Shown here piece by piece: positions 44,098-52,983 of a DNA stretch of 64,000 bases. The DNA is taken from NCBI RefSeq assembly GCF_003732665.1, contig NZ_MOBP01000014.1, positions 266,605 through 330,604 on the forward strand, given 5' to 3'. This DNA comes from Pseudomonas frederiksbergensis (GTDB lineage Bacteria; Pseudomonadota; Gammaproteobacteria; Pseudomonadales; Pseudomonadaceae). The notes under the pieces were generated by a model. It ran no database searches and was not told where the DNA came from. It was given only the letters and a program-made list of their open reading frames with translations. Made by a program: the position numbers and the translations under genes. Position 1 is the first letter of the stretch. Every line of letters starts with the position of its first letter.

Positions 44098-44985
44098 ATG
44101 AGTTACTACCAGCCGGGCATTCTCGCCACCCCTGTTCCGCCTCAAGCCCGTCATATGTTCTTCGCCCTCGAATCCGCCGCCGCACTGCCGGCCGCGCTGG
44201 ACAAGTTGATGCAACTGGTGGACGGCCAGTCGGCGGTGGTCGGTTTCGGTGAATCCCTGGTCAAGGCCCTGCACGGTCAGATCGAAGGCCTGCGCGCATT
44301 CCCGGCCATGACCGGCGTGGGCGTCGACAACCCGTCCACTCAACACGCTCTCTGGTGCTGGCTGCACGGCGTCGATCGCGGTGAACTGCTCAACCGCAGC
44401 ACCGCCATCGAAGCCGCGCTGGCCCCGGCGTTTCGCCTGGTGCAGATGAACGAAACCTTCCGCCACCTCACTGGCCACGACCTGACCGGCTATGAAGACG
44501 GCACCGAAAACCCCCACGACGAAGCCGCCGTGGCTGCCGCGCTGGTCAGCAATGGCGCCGACGGCACGGTCGGTGGCAGTTTCGCCGCGATCCAGCAGTG
44601 GCAGCACGACCTCAAGGGTTTCCGCGCCATGCCGTCCCACGAGACGGACAACATCATGGGCCGTCGTCTGAGCGACAACGAAGAACTCGACGACGCGCCG
44701 ATCTCCGCCCACGTCAAACGCACCGCCCAGGAAAGCTTCGCCCCCGAAGCCTTCGTGGTACGCCGTTCGATGCCGTGGATCGAAGGCGACCGCGCCGGCC
44801 TGATGTTCCTCGCGTTCGGCTTTTCCCTCGACGCCTTCGAAGCGCAACTGCGACGCATGAGCGGCCTCGAAGACGGCATCACCGACGGTTTGTATCGCAT
44901 CAGCCGACCGATCACCGGCGGCTATTACTGGTGTCCGCCACTGAAGGACGGTCACCTCGACCTGCGCGCTTTGCGCATTGGCTAA
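44098..44985 (+). CDS. DyP-type heme peroxidase
   Basis: This 295-residue protein carries the DyP GxxDG motif as GYEDGTENP (distal Asp, about residue 141). It also has the proximal-His region ISAHVKRTAQESF and an oxygen-contacting Arg region FVVRRSMPW. There is no Tat signal, so it is cytosolic or encapsulated. DyP enzymes oxidise dyes, lignin-like phenols or porphyrinogens with peroxide. The ATG at 44098 follows AAGGAG. The Gfo/Idh/MocA gene begins 18 bases after its stop and is probably co-transcribed. Confidence 0.93.
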   Translation: MSYYQPGILATPVPPQARHMFFALESAAALPAALDKLMQLVDGQSAVVGFGESLVKALHGQIEGLRAFPAMTGVGVDNPSTQHALWCWLHGVDRGELLNRSTAIEAALAPAFRLVQMNETFRHLTGHDLTGYEDGTENPHDEAAVAAALVSNGADGTVGGSFAAIQQWQHDLKGFRAMPSHETDNIMGRRLSDNEELDDAPISAHVKRTAQESFAPEAFVVRRSMPWIEGDRAGLMFLAFGFSLDAFEAQLRRMSGLEDGITDGLYRISRPITGGYYWCPPLKDGHLDLRALRIG

Positions 44986-45003
44986 ACCCATCAAGGAGTG
45001 ACT

Positions 45004-45972
45004 ATGAACGTGGTGCGCTGGGGCATGATTGGTTGCGGGGATGTCACCGAACGCAAGAGTGGGCCGGCCTTCTACAAGGCACCCGGTTCGGCGCTGGTGG
45101 CGGTGATGGGGCGACGGCTGGAGGCGGTGACTGACTATGCCGCGCGCCACGGCATCGCCCGGTTCTACACTGACGCCGATGCGCTGATCAACGATCCCGA
45201 GGTGGATGCGGTGTACATCGCCACGCCACCGGACAGTCACCACGCTTATGCCCTGAAGGTCGCCGCCGCCGGCAAACATTGCTGCGTGGAAAAACCGATG
45301 TCGCTGAATGCCGGGCAAAGCCGTGAGATGCAACAGGTCTTCGCCGACGCCGGTTTGCACCTGTTTGTGTCCTACTATCGCCGTTCGTTGCCGCGCTTCG
45401 AGCAAGTGCGGCAATGGCTGGAGGAGGGGCGGATCGGCGAGGTGCGGCACCTGACCTGGACCCTGACCAAGACTCCTTCACCGGCGGACTTGGGCGGTGC
45501 AGACAATTGGCGCACCGACCCGACGATTGCCGGCGGCGGCTACTTTGCCGACCTCGCTAGCCATGGCTTTGACCTGTTTCAGTATTTGCTCGGCGACATC
45601 ACTGACGTCGCCGGTTTCACTGCTCGCCAGGCCGGATTATATGCGGCTGAAGACGCGGTCAGCGCCAGTTGGCGCTTTGCGTCGGGGGCTACAGGTATGG
45701 GCTGCTGGAATTTTGTGGCGGATCGGCGCGAGGATCGGGTCGAGGTGATTGGCAATAAAGGGCGGATCACATTCTCGGTGTTTGATGAACATCCTGTTCA
45801 GCTCGAAGCCGATGAAAACATCAGCCTGACCATCGAGCATCACGAACATATCCAGTGGCATCACGTGCTGGGCATGAACGCGCATATCCGTGGCGAGGCG
45901 CAGCACCCGGCGCTGGCCGCAGAAGCAGCGAAGACCGATTGGGTGATGGACCAGATCCTCAAGCGCACCTGA
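45004..45972 (+). CDS. Gfo/Idh/MocA family NAD(P)-dependent oxidoreductase
   Basis: This 322-residue protein has an N-terminal Rossmann motif (WGMIGCGDV), the family EKP signature in CVEKPMSLNAGQ and catalytic region AGGGYFADLASHGFD. Such enzymes oxidise or reduce sugars, inositols or related alcohols. The specific substrate is not readable. AAGGAG sits 5 bases before the ATG at 45004; a GTG two codons earlier overlaps that site and is not used. It is the second gene after the DyP peroxidase, followed by a REPIN array. Confidence 0.92.
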   Translation: MNVVRWGMIGCGDVTERKSGPAFYKAPGSALVAVMGRRLEAVTDYAARHGIARFYTDADALINDPEVDAVYIATPPDSHHAYALKVAAAGKHCCVEKPMSLNAGQSREMQQVFADAGLHLFVSYYRRSLPRFEQVRQWLEEGRIGEVRHLTWTLTKTPSPADLGGADNWRTDPTIAGGGYFADLASHGFDLFQYLLGDITDVAGFTARQAGLYAAEDAVSASWRFASGATGMGCWNFVADRREDRVEVIGNKGRITFSVFDEHPVQLEADENISLTIEHHEHIQWHHVLGMNAHIRGEAQHPALAAEAAKTDWVMDQILKRT

Positions 45973-45975
45973 AAC

Positions 45976-46390
45976 CTGTGGGAGCGACCTGTGGGAGCGA
46001 GCTTGCTCGCGAAGAGGCTGTGTCAGTTGATATCAATGCTGGCTGACCCACCGCATTCGCGAGCAAGCCCGCTCCCACACTTGATCGCTGCCAGACACAA
46101 ATACTGCTCCCACCCCAGATCCCCTGTGGGAGCGAGCTTGCTCGCGAAGAGGCCGTGTCAGTTGATATCAATGCTGGCTGACCCAACGCATTCGCGAGCA
46201 AGCCCGCTCCCACACTTGATCGCTGCCACACACAAATTCTGCTCCCAACCCAGATCCCCTGTGGGAGCGGGCTTGCTCGCGAAGAGGGCGTGTCAGTTGA
46301 TATCAATGCTGGCTGACCCAACGCATTCGCGAGCAAGCCCGCTCCCACACTTGATCGCTGCCAGTCACAAATGCTGCTCCCACAGGGAAT
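45976..46390. repeat. Tandem REPIN array, 135-bp period
   Basis: GCTTGCTCGCGAAGAGG heads begin at 46001, 46136 and 46271, exactly 135 bp apart, each with an inverted GCGAGCAAGCCCGCTCCCAC arm about 75 bp on. A shared spacer (ACTTGATCGCTGCCA) joins them. A truncated head starts at about 45976. The rest of 45973-46464 holds no gene. Confidence 0.92.
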
Positions 46391-46464
46391 GCGGCAGTGA
46401 ATCTAACCTTATGCATAAACAATATTTCTCAATCCCCGCATCACCTCTCTAAGATCACGTCATA

Positions 46465-46480
46465 ACTCGTTATAACAAGT
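46465..46480. promoter_or_regulatory. Palindromic operator candidate for the adjacent GntR/UTRA regulator
   Basis: ACTCGTTATAACAAGT is a 16-base near-perfect palindrome (14 of 16) ending 8 bases before the regulator ATG. Its GTTATAAC core resembles HutC/GntR-subfamily sites. Its position would occlude the start region, predicting autorepression. Confidence 0.55.
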
Positions 46481-46488
46481 GATCCCAC

Positions 46489-47241
46489 ATGACCGATAAC
46501 GTTCTCTCCCTCAGCAGCGTCCCGCTACACACCCAACTGCGCGACGTACTCCGCGCCCGCATCCTCGACGGTGAATACCCGCAAGACAGCCAGATGCCGT
46601 CCGAAAGCGAACTCGGCGCACTGTTCAAAGTCAGCCGCATCACCGTGCGCCAGGCCCTCGGTGATCTGCAGAAAGAAGGCCTGATCTTCAAGATCCACGG
46701 CAAAGGCACCTTCGTCGCCAAGCCCAAGACCTTCCAGAACGTCAGCACCCTGCAAGGCTTGGCCGAGTCCATGACCGGCCGTGGCTACGAGGTGATCAAC
46801 CGCCTGCGCAGTTTCAAATTCATCGCCGCCGATAAACTGGTCGCCGAGCGTTTGCAGGTGGCCGAAGGCGAAACCGTGGCGCAGATCAAACGCGTCCGCC
46901 TGATCAACCGCGAGCCAATCTCCCTGGAAATCACCTACCTGCCCAAAGTCATCGGCGAACGGCTGGAGAAGGCTGACCTGGTGACCCGCGACATCTTCCT
47001 CATTCTCGAAAACGACTGCGGCCTCGCCCTTGGCCACGCCGATCTGGCCATCGACGCGGTACTGGCCGACAGCGACCTGACCCAGGCTCTCAACGTCGAA
47101 GCCGGTTCGCCGATCATGCGCATCGAACGCCTGACCCATGACGCCAGCGGTCAACCCGTGGACTTCGAACACCTTTACTACCGCGGCGATGCCTTCCAGT
47201 ACCGCTTGCGGATCGATCGGCAAAAAGGGGATCAGGCATGA
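46489..47241 (+). CDS. GntR family regulator with UTRA domain
   Basis: This 250-residue protein has an N-terminal winged helix (LHTQLRDVLRARILDGEYPQ, PSESELGALFKVSRITVRQA, GKGTFVAKP). A UTRA/HutC effector-binding domain follows (EVINRLRSFKFIAADKLVAE, LEITYLPKVIGERL, VDFEHLYYRGDAFQYRL). UTRA domains bind a small pathway metabolite. The stop overlaps the flavoprotein start by four bases, which ties this regulator to the ApsA-like system. A palindrome directly upstream suggests autoregulation. Confidence 0.94.
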   Translation: MTDNVLSLSSVPLHTQLRDVLRARILDGEYPQDSQMPSESELGALFKVSRITVRQALGDLQKEGLIFKIHGKGTFVAKPKTFQNVSTLQGLAESMTGRGYEVINRLRSFKFIAADKLVAERLQVAEGETVAQIKRVRLINREPISLEITYLPKVIGERLEKADLVTRDIFLILENDCGLALGHADLAIDAVLADSDLTQALNVEAGSPIMRIERLTHDASGQPVDFEHLYYRGDAFQYRLRIDRQKGDQA

Positions 47242-48968
47242 CCCGAACGACTTTGGAACAGGAATACGACATCGTCGTGATCGGCGGCGGCACCGCTGGC
47301 CCGATGGCGGCGATCAAGGCCAAGGAACGCAACCGTGATTTGCGCGTGTTGTTGATCGACAAGGCCAACGTCAAACGCAGCGGCGCGATCAGCATGGGCA
47401 TGGACGGCCTGAACAACGCGATCATCCCCGGCCACTCGACGCCGGAGCAGTACACCAAGGAAATCACCATCGCCAACGACGGCATCGTCAATCAGGCCGC
47501 GGTGTATGCCTACGCGACCCATAGTTTTGAAACCATCGAGCAACTGGACCGCTGGGGCGTGAAGTTCGAGAAGGACGAAACCGGCGATTACGCGGTGAAA
47601 AAGGTCCACCACATGGGCGCCTACGTGCTGCCGATGCCGGAAGGGCACGACATCAAAAAAGTCCTGTATCGCCAGTTGAAACGGGCGCGGGTCAGCATCA
47701 CCAATCGCGTGGTTTGCACCCGTTTGCTGACGGACGAAGAGGGCGCAGTCAACGGTCTGATGGGCTTCGATTGCCGCACCGCCGACTTCCACGTGATCAA
47801 AGCCAAAGCGGTGATCCTCGCCTGCGGCGCCGCCGGACGCCTGGGTTTGCCGTCCTCGGGCTACCTGATGGGCACCTACGAAAACCCGACCAACGCGGGC
47901 GACGGTTACGCCATGGCCTATCACGCCGGGGCTGAACTGGCGAACCTCGAATGCTTCCAGATCAACCCGCTGATCAAGGATTACAACGGCCCGGCCTGCG
48001 CCTACGTCACCGGGCCCTTGGGCGGCTACACCGCCAACAACAAGGGCGAACGCTTTATCGAGTGCGACTACTGGAGCGGCCAGATGATGTGGGAGTTCCA
48101 CCAGGAACTCGAAAGCGGCAACGGCCCGGTGTTCCTCAAACTCGATCACTTGGCCGAGGAAACCATCCAGAACATCGAAGAGATTTTGCACAGCAACGAA
48201 CGCCCGAGTCGCGGCCAGTTCCACGCCAATCGCGGCACCGATTACCGCACGCAAATGGTTGAAATGCACATCTCCGAGATTGGGTTTTGCAGCGGGCATT
48301 CGGCGTCTGGCGTGTGGGTCAACGAGAAGGCTGAAACCTCGGTCAAGGGTTTGTACTCGGCGGGGGACATGGCGGCAGTGCCGCATAACTACATGCTCGG
48401 CGCGTTCACTTACGGCTGGTTTGCCGGCACCAATGCCGCGGACTTTGTCGCCGGGCGCGAGTTTTCGGCGGTGGATGCCCAGCAAATCGAGACGGAAAAA
48501 CAACGGGTCTACGCGCCACTGGATCGCGAGCACGGCCTGCCGCCAGCCCAGGTCGAATACAAGCTGCGTCGCTTCGTGAACGACTACCTGCAACCGCCGA
48601 AAGTGACCAAGAAGATGCAAATCGGCTTGCAACGTTTCAGCGATATCCAGCGCGATCTCGACCAGATCAAGGCCCACAACCCCCACGAACTGATGCGCGC
48701 CATGGAAGTCAGCATGATCCGCGACTGCGCCGAAATGGCCGCTCGCGCCTCGTTGTTTCGCGCTGAAAGTCGCTGGGGGCTTTACCACTATCGGGTCGAT
48801 CATCCGCAACGCAACGACAGCGACTGGTTCTGCCATTGCCACCTGAAAAAGGGCGACGACGGCCAGATGACCAGTTTCAAGAAAGCCGTCGAGCCCTACA
48901 TCATCCCGCTCGACGCCGAAGAAATGCAGGCCTACGACCGGCTGCGGGTCGGCGCGTTCGCGGCCTGA
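47238..48968 (+). CDS. ApsA-like FAD-dependent oxidoreductase (fumarate reductase / adenylylsulfate reductase alpha superfamily)
   Basis: This 576-residue flavoprotein has an N-terminal FAD motif (YDIVVIGGGTAGPMAAIKAK). AprA-like features follow: KRSGAISMGMDGLNN, AVILACGAAGRLGLPSSGYL, FQINPLIKDYNGP and FAD-contacting GLYSAGDMAAVPHNYMLGAF. In sulfate reducers the relatives handle adenylylsulfate with an FeS subunit; the next gene here encodes such an FeS subunit. Pseudomonads lack dissimilatory sulfate reduction, so the substrate is probably another sulfur compound brought in by the ABC transporter of the same run. The start overlaps the regulator stop (ATGA). The C-terminal about 120 residues form a helical domain. 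Confidence 0.9.
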   Translation: MTRTTLEQEYDIVVIGGGTAGPMAAIKAKERNRDLRVLLIDKANVKRSGAISMGMDGLNNAIIPGHSTPEQYTKEITIANDGIVNQAAVYAYATHSFETIEQLDRWGVKFEKDETGDYAVKKVHHMGAYVLPMPEGHDIKKVLYRQLKRARVSITNRVVCTRLLTDEEGAVNGLMGFDCRTADFHVIKAKAVILACGAAGRLGLPSSGYLMGTYENPTNAGDGYAMAYHAGAELANLECFQINPLIKDYNGPACAYVTGPLGGYTANNKGERFIECDYWSGQMMWEFHQELESGNGPVFLKLDHLAEETIQNIEEILHSNERPSRGQFHANRGTDYRTQMVEMHISEIGFCSGHSASGVWVNEKAETSVKGLYSAGDMAAVPHNYMLGAFTYGWFAGTNAADFVAGREFSAVDAQQIETEKQRVYAPLDREHGLPPAQVEYKLRRFVNDYLQPPKVTKKMQIGLQRFSDIQRDLDQIKAHNPHELMRAMEVSMIRDCAEMAARASLFRAESRWGLYHYRVDHPQRNDSDWFCHCHLKKGDDGQMTSFKKAVEPYIIPLDAEEMQAYDRLRVGAFAA

Positions 48969-48993
48969 GCCAGACTATAAGAGAGACCGAAAA

Positions 48994-49239
48994 ATGGCCT
49001 ATCAACCCCAGGAAATCTTCTTCCGCTCCAACGCACCGGTCACGGTCGACGAGGACCTTTGCATCGCCCACAAAGGCTGCACCGTGTGCGTCGACGTCTG
49101 CCCGATGGACCTGCTGGCGATCAACCCAGCCACGCAAAAAGCCTACATGGCCTTCGATGAATGCTGGTACTGCATGCCCTGCGAAAAGGACTGCCCGACT
49201 GGTGCAGTGAAAGTCGAAATCCCGTACCTCTTGCGCTGA
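48994..49239 (+). CDS. ApsB-like ferredoxin with two [4Fe-4S] sites
   Basis: This 81-residue protein has two cluster motifs: CIAHKGCTVCVDVCP (residues about 23-37) and CWYCMPCEKDCP (about 58-69). This arrangement is like the AprB/ApsB subunit that passes electrons to AprA. A GAGAGA site precedes the ATG at 48994, 25 bases after the flavoprotein stop, so both are co-transcribed and likely form a heterodimer. It is soluble and cytosolic. A REPIN array follows and separates it from the transporter genes. Confidence 0.92.
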   Translation: MAYQPQEIFFRSNAPVTVDEDLCIAHKGCTVCVDVCPMDLLAINPATQKAYMAFDECWYCMPCEKDCPTGAVKVEIPYLLR

Positions 49240-49249
49240 AACACAATCC

Positions 49250-49690
49250 CCTGTGGGAGCGGGCTTGCTCGCGAAAGCGGTGGGTCTGCCAGCATCAATG
49301 TTGAATGTTGAACCGCCTTCGCGAGCAAGCCCGCTCCCACAGGGGATTTGTGCCGGGCACAGGATTTATGTCCACCCAAGATCAAATTGTGGGAGCGAGC
49401 TTGCTCGCGAAAGCGGTGGGCCAGTCAATATTTATGTTGAATGTGATGCCGCCTTCGCGAGCAAGCCCGCTCCCACAGGGGATTTGTGCCGGGCACAAGA
49501 TTTATGTCCACCCAAGATCAAATTGTGGGAGCGGGCTTGCTCGCGAAAGCGGTGGGTCTGCCAGCATCAATGTTGAATGTTGAACCGCCTTCGCGAGCAA
49601 GCCCGCTCCCACAGGGGATTTATGCCGGGCACAAGATTTATGTCCACCCACGATCAAATTGTGGGAGCGGGCTTGCTCGCGAAGAGGCCG
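49250..49690. repeat. Tandem REPIN array, 136-bp period, inside the ApsAB-like/transporter gene run
   Basis: GCTTGCTCGCGAA heads at 49263, 49399, 49535 and 49671 are 136 bp apart. Inverted GCGAGCAAGCCCGCTCCCAC arms lie between, and the spacer (GCCGGGCACA(A/G)GATTTATGTC) repeats. The array fills the gap between the ferredoxin and binding-protein genes. Confidence 0.93.
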
Positions 49691-49815
49691 CCACGAACAA
49701 CAAAAAAGCCATCCGGCCACCCCCGGACGCCCGTTTCAAAACACCCCTCGTTTCCCACCACGCCCTGATCGTGGCGGAGACGAATATCCAATAAATGATT
49801 CGAGGGGATTCACCC

Positions 49816-51234
49816 ATGTCTTTGCAAACATCGCTGCGTGCAACGTTAGCCGGTCTGGTACTGGCCTCATTCACCCTGTCAGCCTCGGCTGAAACCATCC
49901 GCATCGCCATCGGCACCCAGGACACCACCATCAATTGCGCCGCCGGCGGCTTGTTGATCCGCGAACTCGGTCTGCTGGACAAATACCTGCCCCACGACGG
50001 CCCCTACAAGGACGCGAAATATGAAGTGGAGTGGAAAAACTTCACCAGCGGCGCGCCCCTGACCAACGAGATGGTCGCCGGCAAACTCGACTTCGGCGCC
50101 ATGGCGGATTTCCCCGGCGCGTTCAACGGTGTGGCGTTCGAAACCGCCGGCAAGCACAGCCTGTTTATCAACGTGCTCTCGGGCAGCATCAAGGGCAGCG
50201 GCAACGGCATTGTGGTGCCGAGCGCGTCGGGTGTGCAGTCGTTGGCGGAGCTCAAGGGCAAGACCATTTCCGTGCCGTTCGCCTCCACGGCCCACGGCAT
50301 GTTGTTGCGCGCCGTTGCCGCCCAGGGCTGGGACCCGCTGAAAGACGTGAACATCATCGCCCAGCCCCCGGAGGTTGCCGGCTCGGCGTTGCAGGCCGGG
50401 AAGATCGATGCCCACGCCGACTTCGTTCCGTTTGCAGAACTGTTCCCGAGCCGTGGTTTCGCTCGCAAGATCTATGACGGCGCCCAGGCCAATGCGCCAA
50501 CGTTCCACGGGGCGTTGGTGGATCAGGCCTACGCGAAGAAGTACCCGGAAATCGTCGTCGCCTACCTGCGGGCGAGCATCGAAGCCAATCAACTGCTGGC
50601 GGCGGAACCGGAGAAATACAGCGAGCTGATCGCCAAGGTCACCGGCGTCGATGCCGAGGTCAATTACCTGTTCCATGGCCCACTGGGCGTGCAGACCCGC
50701 GACCTGAGCTGGAAGCCGGAATACCGTCAGGCCGTTGGCACCGCCATCGATACCCTCAAGTTGCTGAAGAAGGCTGATCGCGGCCTCGACTTGAACACCT
50801 TCATCGACGACCAATACATCCGCGCCGCGTTCAAGGCCTCGAACCTGGACTACACCGCGCAACTGGCCAACTACGCGCAAACGCCGCTCAATACGGTCGA
50901 TGCGGTCAGCGGCAAAGCCATTACCGATGTCAGCCATGTGGCGGAAATCTGGGTGCGTGGCGAGCCTAAAGTCCGGCAATACGCCTCGGCGGAAGCGGCG
51001 TTCAGCGCGTTGGCCGGGTTGAAATCGGAAGGCAAGAACATCCGCGCGGTGTATGCCCAGGCGAGTGACAGCGGCATCAAGTTGCTGGCGGATCAGGCGT
51101 GGTTTGCCAGCGACGCGAAAGGGCGACTCAGCGCGTTCCTGCTCAAAGGCCAGGCCCAGCAATTCGCCACGGCCCAGGGCGGCAAAGTGCTCGACTTCAC
51201 CGACGCCACCACCCAGGCCGTTGCCAGCCGCTGA
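49816..51234 (+). CDS. NitT/TauT-type substrate-binding protein with extra NosL-like C-terminal domain
   Basis: This 472-residue exported protein has signal peptide MSLQTSLRATLAGLVLASFT with cleavage near SASA. Residues about 25-350 are a TauA/SsuA-like binding lobe pair (RIAIGTQDTTINCAAGG, MVAGKLDFGAMADFPGAFNG, SVPFASTAHGMLLRAVAAQG). The last about 110 residues (YASAEAAFSALAGLKSEGKN, LLADQAWFASD, QQFATAQGGKVLDF) resemble the NosL fold but lack an evident CxM copper motif. Typical TauA proteins end near 330 residues, so this is a fusion. GAGGGGA precedes the ATG at 49816. It captures the transported compound; identity unknown. Confidence 0.85.
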   Translation: MSLQTSLRATLAGLVLASFTLSASAETIRIAIGTQDTTINCAAGGLLIRELGLLDKYLPHDGPYKDAKYEVEWKNFTSGAPLTNEMVAGKLDFGAMADFPGAFNGVAFETAGKHSLFINVLSGSIKGSGNGIVVPSASGVQSLAELKGKTISVPFASTAHGMLLRAVAAQGWDPLKDVNIIAQPPEVAGSALQAGKIDAHADFVPFAELFPSRGFARKIYDGAQANAPTFHGALVDQAYAKKYPEIVVAYLRASIEANQLLAAEPEKYSELIAKVTGVDAEVNYLFHGPLGVQTRDLSWKPEYRQAVGTAIDTLKLLKKADRGLDLNTFIDDQYIRAAFKASNLDYTAQLANYAQTPLNTVDAVSGKAITDVSHVAEIWVRGEPKVRQYASAEAAFSALAGLKSEGKNIRAVYAQASDSGIKLLADQAWFASDAKGRLSAFLLKGQAQQFATAQGGKVLDFTDATTQAVASR

Positions 51235-51238
51235 TTCA

Positions 51239-51350
51239 GATCGTTCCCACGCTCTGCGTGGGAATGCCGCCAGGGACGCTCCGCGTTCCGCTTTTGAATG
51301 TGACGCAGAGCGTCACGGGATGCATTCCCACGCAGAGCGTGGGAACGATC
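51239..51350. repeat. Long palindrome GATCGTTCCCACGC ... GTGGGAACGATC
   Basis: GATCGTTCCCACGCTCTGCG at 51239 pairs with its inverse ending at 51350, with inner hairpins (GGGACGCTCCGCG, GACGCAGAGCGTC). A diverged copy is at 62532-62634. It sits between the binding-protein stop and the permease start, leaving only the AGAGGTG ribosome binding site free. Confidence 0.9.
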
Positions 51351-51361
51351 AGAGGTGACAC

Positions 51362-52135
51362 ATGAATTCACGCTGGCTCCCCCGAGCCGCCTCATTGCTG
51401 CTCTGCCTGTTGTTCTGGCAATTCGCTGCAAGCGGCCACTGGAACCTCGGCCTGGTGACTTTCGCCAACGTCCCGACGCCACTGTCGGTGATCCACGCCG
51501 CACTGGGCCTGGGCGACTCCGGCAAGCTCGGCCAACACCTGGGCGCGAGCCTCAGCCGGGTGTTCGCCGGTTATCTCGCGGCGCTGGTCATCGGCATCGC
51601 CCTGGGCCTGGCCATCGGCCGCTCGAAATGGGCCGAAGACTTGCTGCTGCCGCCTCTTGAAGTCTTGAGACCGATCCCCGCCGTCGCGTGGATCCCATTG
51701 GCCATCCTGATGTTCCCGTCCTCGGAACTGTCGATGGTTTTCATCACCTTTACCGGCGCGCTGTTCCCGATCCTGCTCAACACCATCCACGGCGTCGAAG
51801 GAGTCGACCCACGCCTGATCGCCTCGGCCCGCAGCCTCGGGGCAGGGCGCCGCGCCATCTTGCTGGAAGTGATCCTGCCCGGCGCCGCGCCGAGCATCAT
51901 CACCGGCCTCGCAATCGGCATGGGCACCTCTTGGTTCTGCCTGGTGACCGCCGAAATGATCTCGGGCCAGTTCGGCATCGGCTATTACACCTGGGAGTCC
52001 TACACCATCCAGAACTACGCCGACATCGTCGTCGGCATGTTGCTGATCGGTGTTCTCGGAATGGGCAGCAGCCTGCTGATCAAACGCCTGGGCGGGCTGT
52101 TCACGCCTTGGCATCGACCACGAGGAAAAGCCTGA
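51362..52135 (+). CDS. ABC transporter permease (TauC/SsuC type)
   Basis: This 257-residue inner-membrane protein has about six helices, beginning with LLLCLLFWQFAASGHW and including VFAGYLAALVIGIALGLAIG and MVFITFTGALFPILL. The EAA loop is visible as ARSLGAGRRAILLEVILPGAAP. It forms the channel for the compound bound by the upstream protein. An AGAGGTG site follows the palindrome. Its stop overlaps the ATPase start by one base (TGATG). Confidence 0.93.
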   Translation: MNSRWLPRAASLLLCLLFWQFAASGHWNLGLVTFANVPTPLSVIHAALGLGDSGKLGQHLGASLSRVFAGYLAALVIGIALGLAIGRSKWAEDLLLPPLEVLRPIPAVAWIPLAILMFPSSELSMVFITFTGALFPILLNTIHGVEGVDPRLIASARSLGAGRRAILLEVILPGAAPSIITGLAIGMGTSWFCLVTAEMISGQFGIGYYTWESYTIQNYADIVVGMLLIGVLGMGSSLLIKRLGGLFTPWHRPRGKA

Positions 52136-52983
52136 TGAGCGTTTTTCAACACCCCGAAGGGCGGATCGATATTCGCGACTTATCGATCAGCCTGGGGGAG
52201 GGCAGCGCCGCGTTCGAAGCCGTGCAAGGACTGGATTGCCAGATCGAACCGGGGCAGTTCGTGTGCATTCTCGGGCCGTCCGGGTGCGGCAAATCCACCT
52301 TGCTCGGTGCGCTGGCCGGGCACCTGCAACCCCGTGTTGGCACCTTGAATGTCGATGGCGCGCCGGTCCTGGGGCCGTCGCCACAGCGGGGCATGGTGTT
52401 CCAGCATCACACGCTGTTCCCCTGGCGCACGGTGCGGGACAACGTAGCGTTCGGCCTGAAAATGCGCGGCATCGGTAAAGCCGAACGGCACAAAGCCGCC
52501 GACGAAATCCTCGGGCTGGTGGGCCTCGAAGGCTTCGCCGAACGCTGGCCGGATCAGCTCTCCGGCGGCATGCAACAACGGGTCGAAATCGCCCGGGTAT
52601 TGATCAATCGCCCACGCCTGTTGCTGATGGACGAACCCTTCGGCGCCCTCGACGCCCTGACCCGGCTGAACATGCAGGAACTGCTGCTGGACATCTGGAC
52701 ACGGATTCGCACCACCGTGGTGTTCGTCACCCATGACATCGACGAGGCGCTGTTCCTCGCCGATCGCCTGCTGGTGATGAGTTCGCGCCCCGGTCGCATC
52801 ATCGAAGACCTGCGCCTCGATTTCCCCCGGCCACGCACCACGGAACTGGTGACCAGCCACGAGTTTTCCCGCTTGAAGCGTCACTGCCTTGAGCTTCTGC
52901 GTCACGAGGACGGTCGGCAACTGCCACGCCTGAACCCCCTCGGACTTCCCCTAGAAAACAAACTGCCGCGATTTGCCCTATGA
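52135..52983 (+). CDS. ABC transporter ATP-binding protein (TauB/SsuB type)
   Basis: This 282-residue ATPase has Walker A GPSGCGKST, Q-loop FQHHTLFPWRTV, signature LSGGMQQRVEIAR, Walker B LLLMDEPFGALDALT and switch His in VFVTHDIDEALF. This is the nitrate/sulfonate/taurine importer class. It overlaps the permease and the HEAT gene (ATGA), showing tight coupling. The C-terminal extension (LPRLNPLGLPLENKLPRFAL) is about 25 residues longer than the ATPase core and ends just before the HEAT protein. Confidence 0.95.
   Translation: MSVFQHPEGRIDIRDLSISLGEGSAAFEAVQGLDCQIEPGQFVCILGPSGCGKSTLLGALAGHLQPRVGTLNVDGAPVLGPSPQRGMVFQHHTLFPWRTVRDNVAFGLKMRGIGKAERHKAADEILGLVGLEGFAERWPDQLSGGMQQRVEIARVLINRPRLLLMDEPFGALDALTRLNMQELLLDIWTRIRTTVVFVTHDIDEALFLADRLLVMSSRPGRIIEDLRLDFPRPRTTELVTSHEFSRLKRHCLELLRHEDGRQLPRLNPLGLPLENKLPRFAL

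Noticed and set aside
45991..46452. Open frame with repeated GAGLLAKR-like peptide
   Set aside because: Translation of REPIN array units; all such frames across the window come from REP sequence.
47232..48842. Long minus-strand frame opposite the ApsA-like flavoprotein
   Set aside because: Antisense shadow; the plus-strand protein has clear FAD motifs and overlapping operon partners.
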